In this document: positions 26,718 to 36,030 of the stretch, piece after piece
How positions within the stretch are numbered: position 1 is the stretch's first letter
How the letters are laid out: each line of letters opens with the position of its first letter
DNA from: Flavobacterium sp. ASV13
GTDB lineage: Bacteria; Bacteroidota; Bacteroidia; Flavobacteriales; Flavobacteriaceae
NCBI RefSeq assembly: GCF_000745775.1
Contig: NZ_JQJY01000001.1
Location: forward strand, 186,001-250,000
DNA length: 64,000 nt
Direction: 5' to 3'
Made by a program: the position numbers and the translations under genes
Notes under the pieces: generated by a model
The model's input: the letters and a program-made list of their open reading frames with translations, nothing else
Database searches by the model: none
What the model was told of the DNA's origin: nothing

Positions 26718-28373
26718 CTATTCTACAATATTCGAAGTCGTAACATAGAAATCCTTATCAACTTCTACCTTTCTATCTTCATTAGTAGTTTTTTCAGATT
26801 GCCATTCAGTTGTTGGTTTTAGCCACATTTCAACTCCATTTAGTTTTACTCTAACCGGCATATCAAATTTGGCTACGCAATTTGTCCAATGATACCCAAA
26901 AGTTCCATTCTTAAACATATATTCAAAAACCGGAATTTGAGTTGTAGTCAAATATTGAGCAAAAACTCTGTTGAAATTAATTCCTGATTGTTCGTTGATA
27001 TAATCCTGAATTTGTTTACCTGTTACAGTTTGATGATAGAACGTTTTATTCATTCCTCTTAAAATCGATTTCCATTTTGCATCGTCATTAATTACCTGAC
27101 GAATCATGTGCAGCATTGAAGCTCCTTTTGGATACATATCTCCAGATCCTTCATTATTTACATCATAATGTCCGATGATTGGAGTATCATTTTTAATGTT
27201 TTTTCTGCATCCAATAATATATTCAGAAGCGGCGTCTTTTCCATAATAATACTCTAAAAACAAACTTTCTGAATAGTTGGTAAAACTTTCGTGAACCCAC
27301 ATATCAGCAATATCTTTGTAAGTAATATTATTTGCAAACCATTCGTGGCCAGATTCATGAATAATGATGAAATCAAACTTTAATCCCCAACCAGTTCCGC
27401 TTAAATCACGTCCTAAATAACCGTTTTTATATTGGTTTCCATAAGTTACAGAACTTTGGTGCTCCATACCCAAATACGGAACTTCTACTAATTTATAGCT
27501 GTCTTCGTAAAACGGATAAGGTCCAAACCAGTTTTCAAAAGCTTTTAGCATTTTTGGAGCATCTTTAAATTGCTCTTTGGCTAGAACCAAATTATCTCTC
27601 AAAACATAATAATTACAATCTAAATTGCCTTTTTCACCTTTATAAACCTCAGAGAAATTAACATAATCACCAATGTTGATATTTACTCCGTAATTATTAA
27701 TTGGGTTCGAAACATACCAATTAAAAGTTTTCGTTCCGTCTTTTTCTTTTTTAACACTTTTTAATCTTCCGTTTGAAACATCTGTCAAATCTCCCGGAAC
27801 ATTCACGCTGATTAACATATTCTCAACTTCATCATACATATGATCTTTACAAGGCCACCAAACACTCGCGCCTAGACCCTGGCAAGATGTAGCAATAAAA
27901 TCCTTTCCGTTATTATCTTTTTTCCAAGAAAATCCGCCGTCCCAAGGTGCTCTCACGGCTTCTTTTGGTTTTCCTTCAAACTTGATTATAATTTCTTTCG
28001 AATCTCCAACTTTCTGTTTTTCTGATAAAGTGATAAAGAAAGCATTTCCATCTCTTTCAAACTTTAATGGCAAACCATTCTGAGTCACTTTTGTGATATT
28101 CATTGGTTGCTGCAAATCGATTTGCATTCTGTTGTTTTCTGTCAAAACAGTATAACGTACTGTATTTGAACCTGAAATTGATTTCTCTGAAGGATTCACT
28201 TTTACATCTAAATGATAATATTTCAAATCCCACCAGGCTCTTTCTTTTGTAATGCTGCCACGCAAACTATCCTGATGCGTAAAAACAGTTTCTGACTTAT
28301 TTAAAAGTCCTTGCGCATTTGCACCGAAACCAACTAAAAAGGCGATAAAAGCGCCACCAAAGTATTTTCTCAT
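26718..28373 (-). CDS. M1 family zinc aminopeptidase-like protein, copy 1
   Basis: A 551-residue secreted metallopeptidase with a signal peptide (residues 1-20, ending GANAQ). The M1 N-terminal beta domain is at about 45-235. The substrate motif LGMEHQSS (301-308) replaces GxMEN. The zinc site HESGHEW has His339, Glu340 and His343, with the third ligand Glu362 in HESFTNY. It lacks the large C-terminal domain of PepN, and its length fits short LTA4H-like bacterial M1 proteins. It is 70-80% similar by eye to its neighbour at 28541, so the pair is a tandem duplication. Probably periplasmic peptide degradation. Confidence 0.93.
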   Translation of the reverse strand: MRKYFGGAFIAFLVGFGANAQGLLNKSETVFTHQDSLRGSITKERAWWDLKYYHLDVKVNPSEKSISGSNTVRYTVLTENNRMQIDLQQPMNITKVTQNGLPLKFERDGNAFFITLSEKQKVGDSKEIIIKFEGKPKEAVRAPWDGGFSWKKDNNGKDFIATSCQGLGASVWWPCKDHMYDEVENMLISVNVPGDLTDVSNGRLKSVKKEKDGTKTFNWYVSNPINNYGVNINIGDYVNFSEVYKGEKGNLDCNYYVLRDNLVLAKEQFKDAPKMLKAFENWFGPYPFYEDSYKLVEVPYLGMEHQSSVTYGNQYKNGYLGRDLSGTGWGLKFDFIIIHESGHEWFANNITYKDIADMWVHESFTNYSESLFLEYYYGKDAASEYIIGCRKNIKNDTPIIGHYDVNNEGSGDMYPKGASMLHMIRQVINDDAKWKSILRGMNKTFYHQTVTGKQIQDYINEQSGINFNRVFAQYLTTTQIPVFEYMFKNGTFGYHWTNCVAKFDMPVRVKLNGVEMWLKPTTEWQSEKTTNEDRKVEVDKDFYVTTSNIVE

Positions 28374-28423
28374 TATTTATAAATTTGTAATAAATAAGGT
28401 CATTAAACCTGTTTAATCTGTAA

Positions 28424-28431
28424 CAAATGTA
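28424..28431 (-). promoter_or_regulatory. Possible -7 element for M1 copy 1
   Basis: The minus strand reads TACATTTG, matching TAnnTTTG, 50 bases upstream of the ATG at 28373. It lies downstream of the terminator of copy 2, suggesting the two copies are separately transcribed. Confidence 0.4.
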
Positions 28432-28481
28432 AACATTCAGATTAATTATTCTAAAATTTTATGATTTCTGAAATAAAAAAT

Positions 28482-28517
28482 AAACCCGACTGAAATTTAA
28501 AATATTCAGTCGGGTTT
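28482..28517 (-). terminator. Intrinsic terminator between the two M1 genes
   Basis: AAACCCGACTGAA and TTCAGTCGGGTTT form a perfect stem. The minus strand continues into T-rich sequence. It lies 24 bases past the stop of the upstream M1 copy. Confidence 0.88.
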
Positions 28518-28540
28518 GATTTTTAATCTTTTAGAACAAT

Positions 28541-30193
28541 TTAATTCGTAATATCAGAAGTAGTAATATAAAAGTTTTTGTCTGTTACAAGTGTTGGTTT
28601 ATCGCCTTTTACATCTAATGCCTGCCACTCATTTTTAGGTTTTAACCAGGTTTCAACACCATTTAAATTTACTTTTAGAGGCATATTAAATTCTGGTGTA
28701 CAATTGATCCAATGATATCCTAATTTTTGCTTAAAGAAAAAATATTCAAAAGTTGGCAATTGAGTTGTTCTTAAATACTGATTAAAAATAGGACTTAAAT
28801 CGATACCTGATTCTTTGCTCATGTAATCCTCAATTTCTTTAGTGGTAACGGTTTTATGATAAAAAGTGCTGTTTAAGCCTCTTAAAATGTTTTTCCATTT
28901 TGTATCGTCATTCACAAGCTGACGAATGGTATGCAGCATATTTGCTCCTTTTGGATACATATCTCCAGAACCTTCTTTATTAACATCATAAATACCAATA
29001 ATCGGTTTGTCATTACTAATCAATTTTCTTTCACCAATAATATAGGCTGAAGCAGCATCTTTACCATAATAATATTCAATAAAAAGACTTTCAGAATAAG
29101 TAGTAAAGCTTTCATGAATCCACATATCAGCAATATCTTTATAGGTGATATTATTAGCAAACCATTCGTGACCAGATTCGTGAATAATAATGTAATCAAA
29201 TTTTAAGCCCCAGCCAGTTCTACTCATATCACCCCCCAGATAGCCATTTTTAAACTCGTTCCCATAAGTCACAGAACTTTGATGTTCCATCCCTAAATAA
29301 GGTGCTTCTACCAATTTATAACTGTCTTCATACCAAGGATAAGGTCCGAACCAGTTTTCAAAAGCTTTCAGCATTCGTGGCGCATCTTTAAAATGTTCTT
29401 TAGCAATTGCCAAATTATCTTTTAAAACATAATAACTACAATCTAAATCACCTTTTTCTCCTTTATATTTCTCCGAAAAATTGACATAATCACCAATATT
29501 AATATTTACGCCATAATTATTAATCGGATTTGAAACATACCAATTAAAAGTTTTTGTTCCGTCCTTTTCTTTTTTAACGCTTTGTAATCTTCCGTTCGAA
29601 ACATCAGTTAAATCTCCAGGAACATTCACACTGATCAGCATATTTTCAACTTCATCATACATATGATCCTTGCATGGCCACCAAATACTAGCACCTAAGC
29701 CCTGGCATGATGATGCAATAAAATCTTTTCCGTTTTTATCTTTCTTCCAGGTAATTCCTCCGTCCCATGGTGGATTAACGGCTTCTTTAGGTTTTCCTCC
29801 AAAAGAAACAACAATTTCTTTCGTTTCTCCAACTTTTTGTTTTTCAATTAATTCAATAAAAAAAGCATTTCCATTTCGTTCAAATTTAAGTTCTTTTCCA
29901 TTTTGAGTCGCTTTCGTGATATTCATTGGTTCCTGCAAATCGATTTGCATTTTGTTATTTTCAGTCAAAACCGTATAACGTATTGTATTTGAACCTGTAA
30001 TTGTTTTTTCAGCCGGATTTACTTTTACATTTAAATGATAATGTTTCAAATCCCACCAAGCTCTTTCTTTTGTGATGCTTCCTCGTAAAGTGTCCTGATG
30101 TGTCAAAGTTTCTGACTTGCTAAAAATAGACTGTGAATGTGCTGAAAAACCAGAAATTAAAGCTATCAAAATAGCGCTTAAGTTTTTTTTCAT
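28541..30193 (-). CDS. M1 family zinc aminopeptidase-like protein, copy 2
   Basis: I start at the ATG at 30193 (MKKNLSAILIALISGFSAHSQ, a good signal peptide). A longer frame to 30256 begins with GTG and adds an implausible Cys/Phe-rich lead. The 550-residue protein repeats the architecture of copy 1, with HESGHEWF, the downstream HESFTTYSE glutamate ligand and LGMEHQSS. The central catalytic region is nearly identical to copy 1 (CQGLGAS, WWPCKDHMYDEVENMLISV, NNYGVNINIGDYVNFSE), while the C-terminal 100 residues and the signal peptide differ more. Zinc aminopeptidase in the envelope by family; substrate unknown. Confidence 0.93.
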   Translation of the reverse strand: MKKNLSAILIALISGFSAHSQSIFSKSETLTHQDTLRGSITKERAWWDLKHYHLNVKVNPAEKTITGSNTIRYTVLTENNKMQIDLQEPMNITKATQNGKELKFERNGNAFFIELIEKQKVGETKEIVVSFGGKPKEAVNPPWDGGITWKKDKNGKDFIASSCQGLGASIWWPCKDHMYDEVENMLISVNVPGDLTDVSNGRLQSVKKEKDGTKTFNWYVSNPINNYGVNINIGDYVNFSEKYKGEKGDLDCSYYVLKDNLAIAKEHFKDAPRMLKAFENWFGPYPWYEDSYKLVEAPYLGMEHQSSVTYGNEFKNGYLGGDMSRTGWGLKFDYIIIHESGHEWFANNITYKDIADMWIHESFTTYSESLFIEYYYGKDAASAYIIGERKLISNDKPIIGIYDVNKEGSGDMYPKGANMLHTIRQLVNDDTKWKNILRGLNSTFYHKTVTTKEIEDYMSKESGIDLSPIFNQYLRTTQLPTFEYFFFKQKLGYHWINCTPEFNMPLKVNLNGVETWLKPKNEWQALDVKGDKPTLVTDKNFYITTSDITN

Positions 30194-30306
30194 AAATAAT
30201 TTGAAAATTAAAAGATTATTGGAAAAATGTTTGCATTCAAAACAAAAAAATAACACTAAAATTAATAATTCTTCTCTATTTTTAGCTTTTTAAATCCTTC
30301 ATTTTT

Positions 30307-31005
30307 ATGAAATCTTATTTTATACTGTATTTGTTGCTTTTTTTATTTCTTAACAATTCCTATTCACAAGAAATCCCCATTCATAAAACTACTGAAAAAG
30401 TGATTATTGACGGCGATTTATCAGATTGGAAAACTTCATTTTTAGGGCCATTTGTAATTCATAATTCGGGAGAAAAAGCAACTCAAAATACTTTTGTTTC
30501 CTTTTCATGGAATGACGAAGCTCTTTATATTGCTTATCGTTGTACAGATTCTAAAATTATAGGCGCAAAACAAAAAAATGATACACAGATTTTCAATACA
30601 GATGATTTAGTAGAAATTTTTATTGATCCCGACGGTGACGGACAAAACTATATTGAAATTGGAGTAAATGCTTATTCCACTTATTATGATATGCTTTTAA
30701 AATGTATTTCGCCAGATTGTGGTGGATGGAAAATGTCAATGGCCTATAACATTTCTGGACTGGAAACGGCAAGCAAAATTAATCCGGAAGGTTTTTCTGC
30801 AGAAATTAAAATTCCATTTTCAAGTTTAGAAAAAATTGAAAATGGAAATTTTACAAAACCAAAAACTGGCACAATATGGCGTGGAAATGCTTTTAGAATA
30901 GATTACGGTAACACAACCGAATATCTTGCAATTCAGCCTTATAAAAGCTTAAAATTCGGATTTCATCAACCTTCTGAATTTGCTATTTTTGAGTTTAAAG
31001 AATAA
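30307..31005 (+). CDS. Secreted carbohydrate-binding family 9-like (CBM9-like) protein
   Basis: A 232-residue protein with a signal peptide (residues 1-20, ending NSYSQ). The mature part fits one CBM9-like domain: VIIDGDLSDWK at the start, then SFSWNDEALYIAYRCTD, DDLVEIFIDPDGDGQNYIEI and a C-terminal AEIKIPFSSL / TIWRGNAFRID. In the family these beta-sandwich domains bind sugars. Here no catalytic domain is attached, so it is either a stand-alone periplasmic binding protein or a related fold. It is divergent from the M1 pair (113 bases between starts) and convergent with the membrane protein at 31020. The 14-base gap downstream leaves no terminator. Confidence 0.82.
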   Translation: MKSYFILYLLLFLFLNNSYSQEIPIHKTTEKVIIDGDLSDWKTSFLGPFVIHNSGEKATQNTFVSFSWNDEALYIAYRCTDSKIIGAKQKNDTQIFNTDDLVEIFIDPDGDGQNYIEIGVNAYSTYYDMLLKCISPDCGGWKMSMAYNISGLETASKINPEGFSAEIKIPFSSLEKIENGNFTKPKTGTIWRGNAFRIDYGNTTEYLAIQPYKSLKFGFHQPSEFAIFEFKE

Positions 31006-31019
31006 AATTTAAAAAGCGA

Positions 31020-31730
31020 TTAACCGTAAGATTCAAGCCCAATCTGTGCTCCTCTTTTTAAATTTCTTTTGCCTGCAATTCCGTTTATTACTAAACCTAA
31101 ACCGGACAAAACAGCACCATAAAAAACAAGTCCGCCTCCAGTTCCTATTGTAAATACCAAACCAAGAGCTAAAAGAACAATTCCAATTATAATATTTCTG
31201 GTAAATTTTCTGGAAAAATCTTTACGGGTAATATCATTTATACGGTCTATTTTCTTTAGAACTGAAACTGGAATTTTAACACTTCTTTGTTCAATTATAT
31301 TGCTTACAATAAAATAATTCTCTTTGGAATAGCTTTCTGTAAGTTCTCCAAAGTTTCCGTTTTCTATTATTTTATCCAGAATACTTTCAAAATTTGCAAT
31401 TAATTCTGCATCAGTAAGATCTTTGTGATTATCTTCGATTATATCCTCGATATTTTCTTCAAATTCAAGTCTTCTTTCCGATAAATATTCAATTTGTTCC
31501 AAAGGAGAAAGATCTTCAATATGTCTCTTTTCTGTTTCTTTCTCTTCTGCTATTTTCTTTTCATTGGCTTCTTTCAGAATCGTATCAATATCAATATTTC
31601 GGGCAACTAAAATTTCCTTTGCAACAATTAATGCATCAGGATTGTATTTACTGGCGTTTTTAGTCAGCATCAAAATTAAATCTTCATCTGAATGATCCAC
31701 AAAACGCTTTCTGAATGTTTCTATGTCCAT
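31020..31730 (-). CDS. Hypothetical protein with two C-terminal membrane segments
   Basis: A 236-residue protein. The first 170 residues are charged and helical, with a Glu/Lys-rich coiled-coil-like stretch (EKETEKRHIEDLSPLEQIEY). Residues about 180-225 form two hydrophobic segments rich in Gly (IIIGIVLLALGLVFTIGTGG, then VFYGAVLSGLGLVINGIAG), a glycine-zipper-like hairpin, and a short basic tail follows. It is on the same strand as the his operon, 79 bases past hisIE, and may be a distal passenger of that transcript. No family recognised. Confidence 0.75.
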   Translation of the reverse strand: MDIETFRKRFVDHSDEDLILMLTKNASKYNPDALIVAKEILVARNIDIDTILKEANEKKIAEEKETEKRHIEDLSPLEQIEYLSERRLEFEENIEDIIEDNHKDLTDAELIANFESILDKIIENGNFGELTESYSKENYFIVSNIIEQRSVKIPVSVLKKIDRINDITRKDFSRKFTRNIIIGIVLLALGLVFTIGTGGGLVFYGAVLSGLGLVINGIAGKRNLKRGAQIGLESYG

Positions 31731-31809
31731 GGCTTAAATATTTACGTAAATATCAAAAAATAATTTTTATTTTAACATAATTTAGTAAATATTTTTTCAC
31801 AATTTAGAA

Positions 31810-32406
31810 TTATTTCTGACGTTTCTTCAGAACTTCAACAACGTCATTTAATTGGAAACCTTTAGCCTGCAATAAGATCAAATAATGAAAAAGCAAATCA
31901 GCGCTTTCGCTCAAAAATAAATCATCATTGTCATCTTTTGCTTCAATAACCACTTCTACAGCTTCTTCTCCAACTTTCTGAGCAATTTTATTGATGCCTT
32001 TTTCAAACAAAGAAGCTACATAACTTTTCTCCGAATCAGCATTTTCTCTTCTGATTTTAATTGTATTTTCCAATTGAGAAATAAAACCATAATTCGCTTC
32101 ATTTGGCTCTTGCCAACAAGTATCTGCTCCAGTGTGGCATGTTGGCCCAACAGGTTTTGCCTGAATCAAAAGTGTATCTCCATCGCAGTCGTTTTTAATA
32201 CTTACCAAATTCAAAAAGTTGCCACTCTCCTCGCCTTTTGTCCAAAGTCTTTGCTTTGAACGACTGAAGAAAGTTACTTTTTGAGTTTCTATGGTTTTTT
32301 GAAGCGATTCTTCGTTCATATAACCCAGCATCAAAACATTTTTAGTTTCTGAATCCTGAATTATTGCCGGAATCAATCCGTGTGCACTTTTTATATCGAT
32401 TTCCAT
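31810..32406 (-). CDS. hisIE: Bifunctional phosphoribosyl-AMP cyclohydrolase / phosphoribosyl-ATP pyrophosphatase
   Basis: A 198-residue fusion for steps 2 and 3 of histidine synthesis. The N-terminal HisI domain (1-105) has VLMLGYMNEESLQKT, FFSRSKQRLWTKGEESGN, DCDGDTLLIQ and the zinc cysteines in GPTCHTGADTCW. The C-terminal HisE domain (about 112-198) has the MazG-like acidic helices VGEEAVEVVIEAKDDND and ESADLLFHYLILL. It is the last biosynthetic gene of the operon, separated from hisF by 44 bases that carry an AAAGTC-type word repeat. Confidence 0.95.
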   Translation of the reverse strand: MEIDIKSAHGLIPAIIQDSETKNVLMLGYMNEESLQKTIETQKVTFFSRSKQRLWTKGEESGNFLNLVSIKNDCDGDTLLIQAKPVGPTCHTGADTCWQEPNEANYGFISQLENTIKIRRENADSEKSYVASLFEKGINKIAQKVGEEAVEVVIEAKDDNDDLFLSESADLLFHYLILLQAKGFQLNDVVEVLKKRQK

Positions 32407-32450
32407 AATTTTAGTCTAAAGTTGTAAAGTCCAAAGTCTTAAAGTTAAAA
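32407..32450. repeat. AAAGT-word repeat in the hisF-hisIE spacer
   Basis: The spacer reads as reiterated CTAAAGT / GTAAAGT / CCAAAGT / CTTAAAGT words. The same words fill the hisH-hisA spacer at 34021-34062. Confidence 0.65.
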
Positions 32451-33206
32451 CTATAATCGAACTTCTATATTATTATTTTTTAATTCTTGTTTCAAAGCTT
32501 TTATCTCAATTTCTTTAAAGTGAAAAACGCTTGCTGCTAAAGCTGCATCTGCTTTTCCTTTTTTAAAGGAATCAACAAAATGCTGAATATTTCCAGCACC
32601 TCCCGAAGCAATTATTGGAATATTTACTAATTCTGAAAGTTTAGCCAAAGCTTCGTTTGCAAAACCATTTTTAGTTCCGTCATTATCCATTGAAGTAAAT
32701 AAAATTTCTCCGGCACCGCGTTCTGCCACTTCAACAGCCCAATCGAATAAATTTAATTCGGTAGGTACTTTTCCTCCAACTAAATGCACAATCCATTGTC
32801 CGGCAATTTGTTTGGCATCAATAGCCACAACAACGCATTGGCTTCCAAATTTCTGTGCCAAATCATTAATCAACTGCGGATTTTTAACTGCAGATGAATT
32901 AATCGAAACTTTATCTGCACCGTTATTCAACAGAATATCAACATCTTCAACAGATGAAATCCCACCACCAACAGTAAACGGAATATTGATTTTCTCAGCA
33001 ACGCTTCGCACCATATTTACTAAGGTTTTACGTCTTTCTTCCGTAGCCGAAATATCCAGGAAAACCAATTCATCCGCACCTTCAGCCGAGTAAATTTCAG
33101 CCAATTCAACTGGATCTCCAGCGTCACGCAAGTCAACGAAATTTACACCTTTTACAGTTCTTCCGTTTTTTATATCCAAACAAGGTATGATTCTTTTTGC
33201 TAACAT
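32451..33206 (-). CDS. hisF: Imidazole glycerol phosphate synthase, cyclase subunit
   Basis: A 251-residue (beta/alpha)8 barrel: [22 protein letters not shown] with the catalytic Asp11 region, [27 protein letters not shown], the second Asp in [12 protein letters not shown] and the phosphate-binding [11 protein letters not shown]. It works with HisH, using ammonia from glutamine to form IGP and AICAR. It lies in the operon between hisA and hisIE. Confidence 0.96.
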   Translation of the reverse strand: MLAKRIIPCLDIKNGRTVKGVNFVDLRDAGDPVELAEIYSAEGADELVFLDISATEERRKTLVNMVRSVAEKINIPFTVGGGISSVEDVDILLNNGADKVSINSSAVKNPQLINDLAQKFGSQCVVVAIDAKQIAGQWIVHLVGGKVPTELNLFDWAVEVAERGAGEILFTSMDNDGTKNGFANEALAKLSELVNIPIIASGGAGNIQHFVDSFKKGKADAALAASVFHFKEIEIKALKQELKNNNIEVRL

Positions 33207-33211
33207 TTATC

Positions 33212-33303
33212 TAATGTGTTAATTAGAAAATTAGTCAATTAGATAATTAATTTACACTCCGCAAAACAATTATCTAATTATCAAATTTTCTCATTTTCTA
33301 ATT
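33212..33303. repeat. ATTAGATAA/ATTAGAAAA inverted word repeat between hisA and hisF
   Basis: TTAATTAGAAAATTAG...CAATTAGATAATTAA on the left faces TTATCTAATTA...CATTTTCTAATTA on the right, forming imperfect inverted arms around an unrelated centre. It fills the 84-base spacer and just enters the end of hisA. Confidence 0.7.
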
Positions 33304-34016
33304 ATAAAATCCTCTAGTTGTTTCAAACTAATTCTTCCTTCGTAAATCGCTTTTCCAATGATTGTTCCTTCGCAGCCTAATTCAGCTAATTTTGGTAATT
33401 CGTCGAAAGTTGAAATTCCTCCTGAAGCGATTAGTTTAATTCCTTTTGCTTCTGCTAAAATTTTACTGTACAAATCAAAACTTGGACCTTGTAGCATTCC
33501 GTCTTTAGCGATATCGGTACAGATAACATACTGAATTCCTCTTGATTGATAATCTTGAATAAACGGAACCAAATCTTCATTAGATTCTTCTAACCAGCCA
33601 GAAACCGCTATTTTTTCATCTTTTGCGTCGGCGCCTAAAATAATTTTCTCTGAACCATATTCTGAAATCCATTTTTCGAAAATCGCTCTGTTTTTTACGG
33701 CAATACTTCCGCCAGTTATTTGATTTGCACCGCTTTCAAAAGCAATTCTCAAATCATCATCTGATTTTAATCCGCCGCCAAAATCAATTTTTAAGCTTGT
33801 TTCTGTGGCAATTTTTTCTAATATTTTATAATTGACAATTTTACTTGATTTTGCACCATCTAAATCTACTAAATGCAGATATTCAATTCCGTGAGCTTCA
33901 AATGATTTTGCCACTTCAAGCGGATTCTCATTGTAAATTATTTTCGTATCATAATCACCTTTGGACAAACGAACGCATTTTCCTTCAATGATATCTATGG
34001 CTGGTATTATTCTCAT
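33291..34016 (-). CDS. hisA: ProFAR isomerase
   Basis: A 241-residue (beta/alpha)8 barrel homologous to His[21 protein letters not shown] (catalytic Asp8), [21 protein letters not shown], the second catalytic region [14 protein letters not shown] and [11 protein letters not shown]. It catalyses the Amadori rearrangement of ProFAR to PRFAR. Its length and both catalytic Asp positions are intact. It is co-transcribed with hisH upstream and hisF downstream. Confidence 0.96.
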   Translation of the reverse strand: MRIIPAIDIIEGKCVRLSKGDYDTKIIYNENPLEVAKSFEAHGIEYLHLVDLDGAKSSKIVNYKILEKIATETSLKIDFGGGLKSDDDLRIAFESGANQITGGSIAVKNRAIFEKWISEYGSEKIILGADAKDEKIAVSGWLEESNEDLVPFIQDYQSRGIQYVICTDIAKDGMLQGPSFDLYSKILAEAKGIKLIASGGISTFDELPKLAELGCEGTIIGKAIYEGRISLKQLEDFIIRK

Positions 34017-34020
34017 TTTT

Positions 34021-34062
34021 TTTTAGTCTTAAAGTTTGAAAGTCTAAAGTCATAAAGTCTTT
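34021..34062. repeat. AAAGTC-word repeat in the hisH-hisA spacer
   Basis: Reads as AGTCTTAAAG, GAAAGTCTAAAG, TCATAAAGTC, the same word family as 32407-32450. The remaining bases to 34117 are AT-rich spacer. Confidence 0.6.
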
Positions 34063-34117
34063 TCTGATTCTCAAAAATTGTTATTTTGATTGATCTTGTT
34101 TTTTGAATTTGAAAATT

Positions 34118-34699
34118 TTACATCTTCAGGAAATTTCCAAGAATTTTCTCTCCAACATCACCACTTTTTTCTGGGTGGAACTGAGTTCCGTAAAAATTAT
34201 CTTTTTGCAAAGCAGATGCATATTCAACATCATAATTCGTTGTTGCGATGGCTTCTGTACAATTTGGTGCGTAAAAACTGTGAACCAAATACATAAATTC
34301 ATTTTCAGAAATTCCTTTAAACAAATCGGTTTTTAAATCATAAATCTGATTCCAGCCCATTTGAGGCACTTTTACGTTGTTTGAAAATTTCAAAACGTCA
34401 ACATCAAAAATTCCTAAACCTTTTGTATTCCCTTCTTCGGTTTGATTACACATTAATTGCATTCCAAGACAAATTCCCAAAACAGGTTGTTTCAATTCAG
34501 GAATCAAATTATCCAATCCGCTTTCACGAAGTTTAGTCATAGCCGAACTCGCCTCGCCAACGCCAGGAAAAATCACTTTATCAGCCGACTTAATTTCGTC
34601 CGGATCATTACTTAAAACAGCTTTAAACCCCAATCTTTCAATAGCAAACATAATGCTCTGAATATTTCCTGCTCCGTAATTTATAATTACTATTTTCAT
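34118..34699 (-). CDS. hisH: Imidazole glycerol phosphate synthase, glutaminase subunit
   Basis: A 193-residue class I glutamine amidotransferase: NYGAGNIQSIMFAIERLG at the start, the nucleophile elbow GICLGMQLMC, and the His-Glu pair GTQFHPEKSGDVG near the C-terminus, so the triad is complete. It feeds ammonia to HisF. The gene order here separates hisH and hisF by hisA. Upstream, an 86-base spacer holds a strong TTTCAGG-type inverted repeat. Confidence 0.96.
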   Translation of the reverse strand: MKIVIINYGAGNIQSIMFAIERLGFKAVLSNDPDEIKSADKVIFPGVGEASSAMTKLRESGLDNLIPELKQPVLGICLGMQLMCNQTEEGNTKGLGIFDVDVLKFSNNVKVPQMGWNQIYDLKTDLFKGISENEFMYLVHSFYAPNCTEAIATTNYDVEYASALQKDNFYGTQFHPEKSGDVGEKILGNFLKM

Positions 34700-34706
34700 T
34701 AACTTT

Positions 34707-34774
34707 TTGTTTCAGGTTTCAAGTTTCATGTTTCAAGTTACTCCACTGAACTTGAAACATGAAACCTGAAACAA
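34707..34774. repeat. TTTCAGG/TTTCAAG/TTTCATG inverted heptamer repeat between hisB and hisH
   Basis: The left arm (34707-34739) is a run of heptamers. The right arm (34749-34774) is the inverted complement with one heptamer fewer. They would form a hairpin of about 26 bp with a 7-base bulge and a 9-base loop in the his mRNA. Confidence 0.88.
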
Positions 34775-34785
34775 TTTTTAACCTT

Positions 34786-35922
34786 TTAAAGCATTCCTTT
34801 CGTCGAAGGCAAAATCATTTTTTCAGTATCTCTTTTTACGGCTACTTTTATTGCTTTCGCAAAAGCTTTAAAGATTGCCTCAATTTTGTGATGCTCATTG
34901 ATTCCTTCTGCTTTTATGTTTAGATTGGCTTTTGCGCCGTCTGTGAATGATTTGAAGAAATGATAAAACATTTCAGTTGGCATTTTCCCAACCATTTCAC
35001 GTTTGAATTCCGTTTCCCAGATCAGCCAGTTTCTTCCTCCGAAATCAATTGCGGCTTGCGCTAAACAATCGTCCATTGGAAGACAGAAACCGTAACGCTC
35101 AATTCCTAGTTTGTTTCCTAACGCTTTTGCGAAAACTTCTCCTAATGCAATTGCCGTATCTTCAATTGTGTGGTGTTCATCTACCTCTAAATCACCTTTT
35201 ACTGTGATTTCTAAGTCCATTTGACCGTGACGTGAGATTTGATCTAACATATGATCGAAAAACGCAATCCCTGTATCGATTTTGCTTTTTCCTGTTCCGT
35301 CAAGATTTAGATTGATATAAATATCCGTTTCGTTTGTTTTTCTTGTAATTGATGCTGAACGAGCTTCTAATTTCAAAAACTCATAAATTGTCTTCCAATC
35401 CATTGATTGTAACACAATTGTTTCGTCTAATTCCTCACGTTTTGATGAAATTTCATTACTTCCAATTCCGTCTGTATTGTTCATGAAAATGGCTTTTGCA
35501 CCAAGGTTTTTAGCCAGTTCAACATCTGTTAAACGATCTCCTAAAACAAAAGAATTTGCCAAATCATATTCTGGATTATTTAAATATTTTGTAAGCATTC
35601 CGGTTCTTGGTTTGCGAGTAGGCGCATTTTCTTCCGGAAAAGTTCGGTCTACAAAGATTTCATCAAACAAAACGCCTTCGTTTTCAAATGCTCTTAAAAT
35701 GAAATTTTGTGTTGGCCAAAACGTATCTTCCGGAAAACTATCTGTCCCTAATCCGTCCTGATTGGTTACCATTACTAATTCATAATCTAATTCATTGGCA
35801 ATTTTAGCCAAATATTGAAAAGCTTTTGGATAAAACTCTAATTTATCTAAACTGTCTAATTGGTAGTTTTCTGGTTCTAAAACAATCGTTCCGTCACGAT
35901 CGATAAAAAGTACTTTTTTCAT
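34786..35922 (-). CDS. hisB: Bifunctional histidinol-phosphatase / imidazoleglycerol-phosphate dehydratase
   Basis: A 378-residue fusion. The N-terminal HAD phosphatase (1-165) has FIDRDGTIV (DxDxT nucleophile), MVTNQDG and [15 protein letters not shown]. The C-terminal IGPD domain (about 185-378) has the duplicated metal-binding motifs [28 protein letters not shown] and [14 protein letters not shown]. It performs steps 6 and 8 of the pathway. The bifunctional arrangement is the same as in enterobacteria and common in Bacteroidota. Confidence 0.96.
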   Translation of the reverse strand: MKKVLFIDRDGTIVLEPENYQLDSLDKLEFYPKAFQYLAKIANELDYELVMVTNQDGLGTDSFPEDTFWPTQNFILRAFENEGVLFDEIFVDRTFPEENAPTRKPRTGMLTKYLNNPEYDLANSFVLGDRLTDVELAKNLGAKAIFMNNTDGIGSNEISSKREELDETIVLQSMDWKTIYEFLKLEARSASITRKTNETDIYINLNLDGTGKSKIDTGIAFFDHMLDQISRHGQMDLEITVKGDLEVDEHHTIEDTAIALGEVFAKALGNKLGIERYGFCLPMDDCLAQAAIDFGGRNWLIWETEFKREMVGKMPTEMFYHFFKSFTDGAKANLNIKAEGINEHHKIEAIFKAFAKAIKVAVKRDTEKMILPSTKGML

Positions 35923-35935
35923 AAATTATTTATTT

Positions 35936-36024
35936 GCCCACAGATGACACGGATTAAACGAATTAAAAAAAAATTAAATTTCTACACTAAATAAAAATCC
36001 GTTTAATCCGTGTCATCTGTGGGC
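35936..36024. repeat. 25-bp perfect inverted repeat between hisC and hisB
   Basis: 35936-35960 (GCCCACAGATGACACGGATT plus TAAACG on) is an exact complement of 36000-36024, separated by 39 AT-rich bases. The word CACAGATGACACGGATTAAA is distinctive and belongs to a different family from the TTTCAGG arms. Confidence 0.92.
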
Positions 36025-36030
36025 TATGTT

